Origin: CBDUQN01 sp965369375
Lineage (GTDB): Bacteria; Krumholzibacteriota; Krumholzibacteriia; Krumholzibacteriales; Krumholzibacteriaceae
DNA: 14,074 bases
Direction of reading: 5' to 3'
Assembly: GCA_965369375.1 (NCBI GenBank)
Contig: CBDUQN010000080.1
Coordinates: 1-14,074, forward strand
Below, in pieces: positions 1 to 5,633 of the stretch; the stretch's first letter is position 1, and the number at the start of each line of letters is the position of its first letter. Both the position numbers and the translations under genes were made by a program. The notes below the pieces were generated by a model. The model was not told the DNA's origin and ran no database searches. It saw nothing but the letters and a program-made list of their open reading frames with translations.

Positions 1-1
1 T

Positions 2-43
2 AAGTAACTTTTGATATTTGATGCCCCCTGTCAAGTAACTTTT
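2..43. repeat. Pair of 11-bp direct repeats (aagtaactttt)
   Basis: The 11-mer aagtaactttt occurs at 2-12 and again at 33-43, a 31-bp offset. The bases between and after the copies are not otherwise repeated. The pair lies just past the 3' end of the MATE gene and at the window edge, so whatever it belongs to may continue outside. It could be the edge of a mobile element or a small regulatory repeat. The rest of 44-142 shows no gene; the only structure seen there is a 5-bp stem at 109-123 (acggc/gccgt) without a T-run. Confidence 0.45.
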
Positions 44-142
44 AACGGGCGGCTTCATTCCCTCCCGGTCGCCCATGGCGTCCCACCGTATCCCACTGCC
101 CGGTGCCCACGGCTTCCGGCCGTCTTCTATCTCCAGCCACCG

Positions 143-1492
143 TCATATCCTTACTCTCTTCCAGCCGCCTTCGCGGAACTTCCAGATCATTGCCATGGCG
201 AAGAAAATGATATAGAAGAAAAGCCCTCCCCAGGCCAAGACGATACCTCCCTCGAAGACCACCACGGCAAGGTAGGAGAAGGGGATGAGAACGCACCAGA
301 CGGCGATCATCTCCGAGAGCATGACATACAACGTGCTCCCCGCCCCCTGTAGGGTGCGGGAAAGGACGATTCCCGCGCCGTCTATGAGCTGGAAGGCGCC
401 GAGAATACGGAACGGCAGAACCCCCTTTTCTATCGTTTCGGGAGAGGTCGTGAATATGCCCAGTATCTCTCTCGGGAAGAACATGAAGAAAACGCCGATG
501 ATCCCCATGAGAATCATTCCAATGCCGGCCGAATACCACCCGTACCTCACCGCGAGGTTGTCGTTTCCCTCGCCGAGGCTGCGGCCCACAAGCGTTGCAG
601 ATGCCGCTCCGATGGCGAGCCCGATCATGAATGATAGATTGAACACCTTGAAGATGATATTGCTGATTGCCAATTCCTTGATGCCTATCTTCCCGATAAA
701 GCTCAGGAAAATGATGAACCCGATGATCGAGAAGCTCTGTATCGACCGGGGAAGTGAAATCTTAATAATCTGTCCCATTACCCGTCGCGACAATCCGATT
801 CCCCGTCCGAGCATCGGAAGGCGCCCGAGTATCTTGGAGCGAATCAGCACGATGAAGAGCACCATGCCGAGCACCGTAGAGATCACCGACGCGATGGCGG
901 CGCCGGTGACTTCGAGCCGGGGAAAGAACCAGTGACCGAATATCAGGCAGTAGTTCAGAAGGATATTGAGAACATTCACGAAAACCGATACGATCATGTC
1001 TGTTCTGACGCGCGCCAGCCCATAGACGTACCCTCTCAGCGTGAAGATGATGACCATGGAGAATAGCCCGAGAGACCGTATGCTGAGGTAAGGAGTGCCG
1101 ACATTGACGATTTCCCGGTTGTCGCTCAGAAGCGAGAAGATCCAGGGCGATAGCCGGTATCCAATGACGGAAACGACAGCGCCGATTGCAAGAGCGAGAT
1201 AAAAGGAATTGTATACGATTCGGCTGAGATCTTCCGTCCGCTTTTCACCGAGCCGCCGTGCTGTGATTGCCTGTGTGCCGACGCCGAGCGCGCCGAAGAT
1301 GAGAACAATTACGAGGATGAAAAAGGAACCGAGGCCGACAGACCCCAACGCGATGTCGCCGAGGCGACCAACCATCGCTGTGTCGACGATATTGAGTACG
1401 GTGTGGGAGATCATTCCGACCATGACCGGTGAGGCAAGCCCAAGAATCTCCCTGCTCATTCTGGTGTCAAACGCCATTTTTTGTATATTCAT
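143..1492 (-). CDS. MATE family efflux transporter
   Basis: This is a multidrug and toxin extrusion (MATE) family exporter, which normally moves cationic drugs or metabolites out of the cell by Na+ or H+ antiport. The 449-residue protein has the usual family length and about 12 hydrophobic helices. It opens with a typical MATE start (ILGLASPVMVGMISHTVLNI, then VDTAMVGRLG). The start of the second half (IIKISLPRSIQSF) and a late T-L-Q-G-A-G-S-T motif are also typical. I chose the ATG at 1492. A longer frame begins at 1543, but it would add residues encoded across a plausible promoter and the 12-bp repeat. Neither start has a convincing ribosome binding site; ATG 1477 is a third option. The stop is TGA. 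The gene is divergent from the thioredoxin-barrel gene. The substrate cannot be told from sequence. Confidence 0.93.
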   Translation of the reverse strand: MNIQKMAFDTRMSREILGLASPVMVGMISHTVLNIVDTAMVGRLGDIALGSVGLGSFFILVIVLIFGALGVGTQAITARRLGEKRTEDLSRIVYNSFYLALAIGAVVSVIGYRLSPWIFSLLSDNREIVNVGTPYLSIRSLGLFSMVIIFTLRGYVYGLARVRTDMIVSVFVNVLNILLNYCLIFGHWFFPRLEVTGAAIASVISTVLGMVLFIVLIRSKILGRLPMLGRGIGLSRRVMGQIIKISLPRSIQSFSIIGFIIFLSFIGKIGIKELAISNIIFKVFNLSFMIGLAIGAASATLVGRSLGEGNDNLAVRYGWYSAGIGMILMGIIGVFFMFFPREILGIFTTSPETIEKGVLPFRILGAFQLIDGAGIVLSRTLQGAGSTLYVMLSEMIAVWCVLIPFSYLAVVVFEGGIVLAWGGLFFYIIFFAMAMIWKFREGGWKRVRI

Positions 1493-1493
1493 C

Positions 1494-1517
1494 TTAACGA
1501 ACAGTTTAACGAACAGT
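1494..1517. repeat. Perfect 12-bp tandem repeat between divergent genes
   Basis: The 12-mer ttaacgaacagt occurs twice with no gap (1494-1505 and 1506-1517). It lies in the short region between the MATE and thioredoxin-barrel genes. It overlaps the position expected for the -35 element of the rightward promoter and lies in the early leader of the leftward one. A direct-repeat operator for a regulator of one or both genes is plausible; slippage is the alternative. Confidence 0.6.
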
Positions 1518-1533
1518 GAATTTCTAATATAAT
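1505..1533 (+). promoter_or_regulatory. Possible promoter of the thioredoxin-barrel gene
   Basis: A perfect TATAAT lies at 1528-1533, 49 bp before the chosen start. The hexamer 17 bp upstream (tttaac, 1505-1510) is a poor -35 and falls inside the 12-bp tandem repeat. A good -10, a weak -35 and a direct repeat over the -35 would fit an activator-dependent promoter. That reading is inference. Confidence 0.4.
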
Positions 1534-1554
1534 GAACGATCATCCGGCGTTCAA
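1526..1554 (-). promoter_or_regulatory. Possible promoter of the MATE gene
   Basis: Read on the minus strand, TTGAAC (1549-1554) and TATATT (1526-1531) are separated by 17 bp. This would start transcription near 1519 and give a short leader before ATG 1492. The -10 overlaps the rightward TATAAT on the opposite strand, so the two promoters would compete for polymerase. It supports 1492 rather than 1543 as the MATE start. Confidence 0.4.
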
Positions 1555-1582
1555 TGTCGAACTTTCTCCAGTGAGGTACAAT

Positions 1583-3553
1583 ATGCAGGGAAAAGTCGGG
1601 CTCCCGTTTGTTTTTCTGTCCTTGTTCGTTTTGTGCATGCCGGCTCGCGCGGCGTCACCCGTCGAGGCGGGCTCTGCGGCGCCGTCATTCGAGCTCCCTC
1701 GGATGGACGGTGAGGGAATCGTCGATTCTGACGATCTCTTCAGCGGCCACACCTATACCTTCCTCGTTTTCTGGGAGAGCGGCTGTTCGCACTGCGCGGA
1801 AGCGCTCATCCGGTGCGAATCTTTCTATAAGGCATATGGGGGCGATGATATCGCCGTAGTCGGGATCAACAGCAATGAAGAGGACATCCTCGTTTCGCGG
1901 GGGATACTCACGGGCAACGGTATCACCTTCCTGCAGCTGTGGGATGACTCGGGATGGGCGGCGGATCGATACGAGGTGCCGTTTGCGACCTTTACGATCT
2001 ATCTCGTGGACGGCGCGGGGACTGTGCTCACAAGGAGTTTCGATCCGGTGGGGGATATGGAGACGGTAATGGAGGATATGCTGACCGGCGGTTACGAGGT
2101 CCGCGAACAGGTCCCCGGGAGCAGCGCGGCGGAGGGAAAAAGAAAAGAATCCTCCGGGGGATTGTTCGGCGAAGGATTTATGATAAACGGCGATGTCCGG
2201 ATACGGTACCTCGGAATCGACGTAAACGGCGAAGACGCCGTCGGTCCATACGGGGAAGAGTTGAGACGGGGTAACCACTTGCTCTACCGGTTCGATCTCG
2301 AATTGGTCAAGCCGCTGAGCAGATACGCCACCGTGGGCGGTCTGCTCCGTATCGGTAACGAGGGCGAAGGGATTCTCGAAGCGGGTCCTGAATATCTAGG
2401 GCGGGAATGGGGTAGCGCCTACGCCGAGATCGAAGTCAATCTTTTATCCTTCAGACTCGGTTACTATCCGATTCATATGACTCCGCTGACACTCATGCGA
2501 TGGGACTGGGATGACAATCCCCGGATCGGGGGAGACGCAAGTTGCGGATGCGCCGCGGCCGCGGGCGTTCTCTTGTTCGAGAGCCTCGAGGAGCTCGGGC
2601 CCGAGCTCGTATTCGAGGGCGGACTCGCAGAAATCACCGGGGCAAGCTACCAACTTCGATTTCTCTACGCGATACCGCGGCGGGCGAAAGAGATCAGCCG
2701 CGGCGAATGGATGATCGATCCGAACAGGGAAAAGGCGCAGTATTCCCTAGAACTCTATGGCGCCGAGGCGCGGTGGCAGCGATTCGATAAGAGGACCGGA
2801 TTGTTCTGGAAGGCCGGGATTCATCTCTTGGGAACGTGGGAGAACGAGAAAACGGTTGATTTTCTCGATCTCGGCTATTTCGCGCCTGAACCGTGGTACG
2901 ATTCCCGCATGCTGAACGCCTCGCTGCAGATCCCCATTCTTTCGTCTCTCTATGTGCGGGGGGAATGGATTCTTTGTAACCGGGCCCATGAGTACATAAG
3001 CGAGAACGGCGAGGAGAAGGAAAATCACGAGTGGAAGGGGGGCGGCGGAATCGCCGGGCTCGTCTTCGATCGGCCCGGGCGGTTCGAGCTCAAGCTCGAC
3101 TATGTGCGTCTCGAACCGGATTTCTATTCTCCCTTTGCCGCGATATCGTACGAGCCGAACCGGGAGGGCCCCCGCCTTTCGGCGAAGATCGTCAGTCCGA
3201 AGAGCTACTCGGCCGTCTCGATTTTCTACAAACGCCAGCGCGAGGTGGAGCCCGGTGTTCCAGAGGGCGAGAAGGAGCAGATGTCATTCTTCGGCGCTTC
3301 ATACGACCTCGATATGCCGTCCGGCTGGGGCGGAAGCGTAGGCTGGCTGGACAGGGGGAATTGGCGCCCGGGTACGGTGCTGCCCCACGATGATTATCGA
3401 AGGGCACTGGTGGCGATAGGCAGATACCGGTTCACCAAGAGCGCATATATCGAGATCGATTACCAGTATATCGAGACGCGGGTGAAAAATGAGTTCATGG
3501 ATGAGATGTCCTTCTCCAACATATTCGGGTTGTATTTTTCAGCTCGCTATTAA
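1583..3553 (+). CDS. Thioredoxin-like domain fused to outer-membrane beta-barrel
   Basis: The 656-residue protein starts at ATG 1583, preceded by a good site (gtgagg, 1571-1576). The frame is open back to 1532, but starting at 1583 puts a clean Sec signal peptide first (hydrophobic core, then A-R-A just before A-S-P, cut near residue 23). Residues about 26-170 look like a TlpA/AhpC-type thioredoxin fold: F-x-L-P near the start, F-W-E-S-G-C-S-H-C (Cys68, Cys71), and a V-P-F-A-T-F strand with the likely cis-Pro near 133. A charged linker follows. From about residue 195 to the end the sequence alternates polar and aromatic residues in strand-like stretches and closes with F-S-A-R-Y; a final aromatic residue is typical of outer-membrane barrels. 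A Cys-Gly-Cys (321 and 323) occurs within the barrel part. The expected location is outer membrane, with the redox domain in the periplasm. The fusion partner of the barrel, its substrate and any transport role are unknown. I do not recognise a named family for the whole protein. Confidence 0.85.
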   Translation: MQGKVGLPFVFLSLFVLCMPARAASPVEAGSAAPSFELPRMDGEGIVDSDDLFSGHTYTFLVFWESGCSHCAEALIRCESFYKAYGGDDIAVVGINSNEEDILVSRGILTGNGITFLQLWDDSGWAADRYEVPFATFTIYLVDGAGTVLTRSFDPVGDMETVMEDMLTGGYEVREQVPGSSAAEGKRKESSGGLFGEGFMINGDVRIRYLGIDVNGEDAVGPYGEELRRGNHLLYRFDLELVKPLSRYATVGGLLRIGNEGEGILEAGPEYLGREWGSAYAEIEVNLLSFRLGYYPIHMTPLTLMRWDWDDNPRIGGDASCGCAAAAGVLLFESLEELGPELVFEGGLAEITGASYQLRFLYAIPRRAKEISRGEWMIDPNREKAQYSLELYGAEARWQRFDKRTGLFWKAGIHLLGTWENEKTVDFLDLGYFAPEPWYDSRMLNASLQIPILSSLYVRGEWILCNRAHEYISENGEEKENHEWKGGGGIAGLVFDRPGRFELKLDYVRLEPDFYSPFAAISYEPNREGPRLSAKIVSPKSYSAVSIFYKRQREVEPGVPEGEKEQMSFFGASYDLDMPSGWGGSVGWLDRGNWRPGTVLPHDDYRRALVAIGRYRFTKSAYIEIDYQYIETRVKNEFMDEMSFSNIFGLYFSARY

Positions 3554-3561
3554 CGGTCGCG

Positions 3562-3668
3562 GCGGGAGATATGGCTGTGGCGGGAGATATGGCTGAGGTG
3601 CGAGGTATGGCTGTGGCGGGAGATATGGCTGAGGTGCGAGGTATGGTTTTGGCGGATGGGGTGTTTTG
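3562..3668. repeat. 18-bp tandem repeat array between convergent genes
   Basis: Five consecutive 18-bp units run from 3562 to 3651 and a decayed 17-bp unit follows to 3668. The two main versions are gcgggagatatggctgag and gtgcgaggtatggctgtg. Units 2+3 and 4+5 form a 36-bp higher-order repeat. The array begins 8 bp after the stop of the thioredoxin-barrel gene and ends about 30 bp before the stop of the leftward gene. It contains no inverted repeat that would make it an obvious terminator. No protein with this repeat is supported. Confidence 0.85.
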
Positions 3669-3700
3669 GCGGGTGGAATGAATAGTGCTGTCCGCGTGAA

Positions 3701-4264
3701 TTACCTATCGAATAAATTCTTGATGGCACCCCAGGAGCGATCTTCCGCTGCATTCGGTGATGCGCCGAAGAGCTCATAGTAATCGATCTCCACGAGCGCG
3801 CCCCCTGCCGGGGCGAGAAACACCGCTCTCACATTGTAGCAATGGTTCATGAGTCGCACGCTGCCGCCGGCACCGCTTACCCATCCGCTTCACCCAAAGC
3901 CGTATCCGGTGACAGAGATAATGGTCGTTTCGCTGTCCCCCCCCTCGCAGGGCGTGAAGGTCAGCTCTATCTCGTAGCGCGCCTGCCATTCTCCCATGAG
4001 CATGACATGCGGAACATAGTGGCCGAGTGTATCGATATGGATCTGGTTGTATTCGACCCATTCATCGGGGTAGTCGAAGCCGTAGAGCATATAACCGGCG
4101 CTGCACCCCGAACCGGTCAACGGCTGAATATTCTCGAGACCGATGTTGTGTGTGAGACCGAAGTATTCGGCCTCGATCCTGACTGACTCGTCGGCGTGCG
4201 CATCTGTCGGAAGTACTGTTATGAATAGTGCAAGTGATGCGAGCAGCAGGATGTGAAGCTTCAT
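3701..4264 (-). CDS. Secreted CBM6-like protein, frame interrupted by TGA
   Basis: The reading frame from ATG 4264 gives 124 residues, then TGA (3890-3892), then 62 more in-frame codons to TAA at 3701-3703. The total is 187 positions. A Sec signal peptide ends near D-A-H-A (residue 24). The start of the mature part (V-R-I-E-A-E-Y-F) and the block GFDYPDEWVEY near residues 62-72 resemble the carbohydrate-binding module 6/35 beta-sandwich. The part after the TGA supplies what such a domain needs at its end (VRAVFLAPAGGALVEIDYYE). The protein closes with D-R-S-W-G-A-I-K-N-L-F-D-R. So the downstream part is clearly the same protein. The TGA may be a recent nonsense mutation, an assembly error, or a recoded codon. 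Cys54, Cys106 and Cys142 are visible. A gaagg sequence precedes the start. The gene is divergent from the cysteine-rich protein gene. A sugar-binding role is inferred from the family resemblance only. Confidence 0.72.
3890..3892 (-). other. In-frame TGA inside the CBM6-like gene
   Basis: The codon at position 125 of the CBM6-like gene is TGA, between T-G-Y-G-F-G and S-G-W-V-S-G. The frame continues with coherent protein sequence on both sides and no shift. Several genes in the window end in TGA, so TGA is a normal stop here. I could not find a convincing SECIS-type hairpin just downstream by eye, which makes mutation or sequencing error more likely than selenocysteine. Confidence 0.7.
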
Positions 4265-4295
4265 GCGGTTTTCCTTCTTTTGGTAATTCCTTATG

Positions 4296-4325
4296 AAAAT
4301 ACCATGTTTTCCCTCTCTTTGTCAA
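4296..4325 (-). promoter_or_regulatory. Promoter of the CBM6-like gene
   Basis: On the minus strand a perfect TTGACA (4320-4325) and TATTTT (4296-4301) are separated by 18 bp, 31 bp ahead of the ATG at 4264. The 13-bp repeat array begins only 8 bp upstream of this -35, a usual place for an activator or a repressor that touches polymerase. Confidence 0.55.
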
Positions 4326-4333
4326 TGAAATTA

Positions 4334-4423
4334 GCCACGAAATTTGCCACGAAATGTGGCCAAGAAATGTGGTCACGAAATGTGGTCACGAAATGTGGCC
4401 AAGAAATGTGGCCACGAAATGCC
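4334..4423. repeat. 13-bp direct-repeat array in the divergent control region
   Basis: Six 13-bp units run head to tail from 4346 to 4423, preceded by a 12-bp degenerate unit at 4334-4345. The versions are gccacgaaatgtg, gccaagaaatgtg and gtcacgaaatgtg; the last unit ends in gcc. Where a gccacg unit is followed by another unit starting with g, the sequence ccac-gaaat-gtgg forms a small palindrome, so each junction could be a dimer site. The array lies between the promoters of two divergent secreted-protein genes. It is too short in period for a CRISPR and has no spacers. The rest of 4265-4614 holds the two promoters and the leader hairpins described separately. Confidence 0.85.
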
Positions 4424-4489
4424 GCAAAAGGCGGTAGATTCGGGTATCGATCGCTCCAGGGAAATAATAGAAAATTCCCTGAATTTATC

Positions 4490-4518
4490 TTGAAAGGGAT
4501 ATCTGATAATGATATAAT
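4490..4518 (+). promoter_or_regulatory. Strong sigma-70-type promoter of the cysteine-rich gene
   Basis: TTGAAA (4490-4495), a 17-bp spacer and a perfect TATAAT (4513-4518) form one of the best consensus promoters in the window. Transcription would start near 4525 and give a leader of about 90 nt. The 13-bp repeat array ends 66 bp upstream of the -35. Confidence 0.7.
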
Positions 4519-4554
4519 ATGTTCCTGCTCCCATCCATAGCCTGGATTTACCGA

Positions 4555-4595
4555 TTGTGGGCTCGAAGCCCGCAAGGAAGAAATGGCTTTTTTCC
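4555..4595 (+). promoter_or_regulatory. Two abutting hairpins in the leader of the cysteine-rich gene
   Basis: The leader can fold a 9-bp stem with a 3-nt loop at 4555-4575 (ttgtgggct / agcccgcaa). Directly after it lies an 8-bp stem with a 4-nt loop at 4576-4595 (ggaagaaa / ttttttcc). The first stem is GC-rich. The pair ends 5 nt before a very strong ribosome binding site (aggaggtga, 4601-4609), leaving that site free. This would suit mRNA stabilisation or folding-dependent control. It does not look like a standard terminator, because the GC-rich stem is not followed at once by a T-run. Confidence 0.5.
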
Positions 4596-4614
4596 CTGAG
4601 AGGAGGTGAAACAA

Positions 4615-5511
4615 ATGAAGAAATACGCTACTGCTTTACTTGTGATTCCGTTGCTTTTCCTCGGTATGCTGATTGTAGGATCGGAGAAGGCGGATCATGA
4701 GAACTCTCCCGCCTTCGCGGTCGCCCTCGGCAATGCGATCGACCGGCTCGAGGGAGCCGCGATCAAGGCGACCGTCGCCGCAACGCCGTGTGCCCAGGCG
4801 GAGGCGTTTGATCTCACGACGGATCCGATAACCTGTGATGCGTCTCCGCAGTGCGGCGGACTCACGGCGGACCATCGACCGTGCTACACCCTTCAGGATG
4901 AGGAACCGACATGCGATCAGCAGTCACAGACCTGTGACCAGGGGATGACCTGTCACGGCCGTTACACATGCGATGAACGCACGACATGCACCGGCGGTCC
5001 CACGTGCGACGGCACGTACACATGCTGGAACAGCACTTGTGACGAGCCCGATCAGACATGCGACGGTACGCCCACATGTGATGGGGGGGCCGATTGCGAC
5101 TTCACCATCGACGGATCACATACGTGCAATGGCACTCCGACGTGTGAGAGCACGTGCCAGTCGTGGCCGACCTGTGACTTTACGTGCATGGGTGCAACCT
5201 GCGAGGGTACGCATACGTGCACAGCGGGGCAGGCGACATGCGACGGCACACCGAGTTGCGAGAACACTTGTGCCGCTGCGACCTTCCCGACATGTCAGGC
5301 TAATCCTGATTGTGGGCTTACGTATGACGGCACGCCTACCTGTGACGGTTTGGCGACGTGCCAGAGCACCTGTACAGATGCATGGCCGACATGTGGCGCC
5401 CAGAATACGTGTATGGGATCCGGTGGAGAGACATGCGATCCGGATAACCCACAGTGCTACCACGCTAACGAGCGCACGAGCTGGGGCGATCTCAAGAAGA
5501 TGTTCAAGTAA
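4615..5511 (+). CDS. Secreted cysteine-rich repeat protein with SWG-type C-terminal tail
   Basis: The 298-residue protein starts at ATG 4615, 5 nt after the near-perfect site aggaggtga; a GTG at 4606 lies inside that site and is rejected. Residues 3-22 form a hydrophobic export segment after M-K-K; no clear A-x-A cut site is seen. Residues 23-58 have no Cys. Residues 59-281 hold 34 Cys, an even number. From Cys107 to Cys137 the spacing is exactly six residues, and six remains the most common interval later. Most Cys follow Thr (T-C-D-G-T-P-T-C type). A larger module with Cys intervals 6 and 4, then 6, 8 or 7, repeats from Cys171, Cys209 and Cys243. The end is R-T-S-W-G-D-L-K-K-M-F-K. Dense disulfides or metal sites in an exported, rigid, perhaps solenoid-like protein are likely. 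I recognise no family and claim no function. The gene is monocistronic, with its own promoter and terminator. Confidence 0.88.
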   Translation: MKKYATALLVIPLLFLGMLIVGSEKADHENSPAFAVALGNAIDRLEGAAIKATVAATPCAQAEAFDLTTDPITCDASPQCGGLTADHRPCYTLQDEEPTCDQQSQTCDQGMTCHGRYTCDERTTCTGGPTCDGTYTCWNSTCDEPDQTCDGTPTCDGGADCDFTIDGSHTCNGTPTCESTCQSWPTCDFTCMGATCEGTHTCTAGQATCDGTPSCENTCAAATFPTCQANPDCGLTYDGTPTCDGLATCQSTCTDAWPTCGAQNTCMGSGGETCDPDNPQCYHANERTSWGDLKKMFK

Positions 5512-5532
5512 TCCGTTTACTTGACCTGTTTT

Positions 5533-5575
5533 AAAGCAGGGCAGGGGATAATTCCCTTGACCCTGCTTTCTTCTA
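5533..5575 (+). terminator. Rho-independent-type terminator after the cysteine-rich gene
   Basis: The 9-bp arms aaagcaggg (5533-5541) and ccctgcttt (5561-5569) are perfectly complementary and are followed by cttcta, a T-rich stretch. Inside the loop, gggataattccc can form a small second stem. It begins 21 bp after the stop codon at 5511. Confidence 0.75.
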
Positions 5576-5584
5576 TATGATAAT
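5557..5584 (+). promoter_or_regulatory. Possible promoter of the two-gene membrane operon
   Basis: TTGACC (5557-5562) and GATAAT (5579-5584), each one base from consensus, are 16 bp apart and lie 50 bp before ATG 5634. The -35 falls in the loop and right arm of the preceding terminator. If real, it lets the membrane pair be expressed separately from the cysteine-rich gene. Confidence 0.4.
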
Positions 5585-5633
5585 AATGCATTGCTGAACT
5601 TTATTATTTTTAACAAGTTAGATTGATTGTATC

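Noticed and set aside
1532..1582. Upstream start of the thioredoxin-barrel protein at 1532
   Set aside because: The ATG at 1532 overlaps the likely -10 element and would put 17 extra residues ahead of a clear signal peptide; ATG 1583 has a good ribosome binding site.
3550..3777. Minus-strand Ser/His-rich repeat peptide across the 18-bp array
   Set aside because: An 18-bp unit is divisible by three, so any frame looks repetitive; there is no credible start and part of it lies antisense to or overlapping flanking genes.
3842..4186. A 114-codon plus-strand frame opposite the CBM6-like gene
   Set aside because: It is antisense to a frame with a signal peptide and family-like motifs, and has no ribosome binding site or recognisable domain.
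4334..4423. 13-bp array as a CRISPR
   Set aside because: Units are contiguous without spacers and too short, and no cas genes are present.
4606..4614. GTG at 4606 as start of the cysteine-rich protein
   Set aside because: The GTG is part of the ribosome binding site aggaggtga; ATG 4615 is correctly spaced from it.
4973..5524. A 183-codon plus-strand frame rich in Arg and Ala
   Set aside because: It is the +1 frame of the cysteine repeat. Its periodicity is inherited from the repeated DNA, and it has no start signal.
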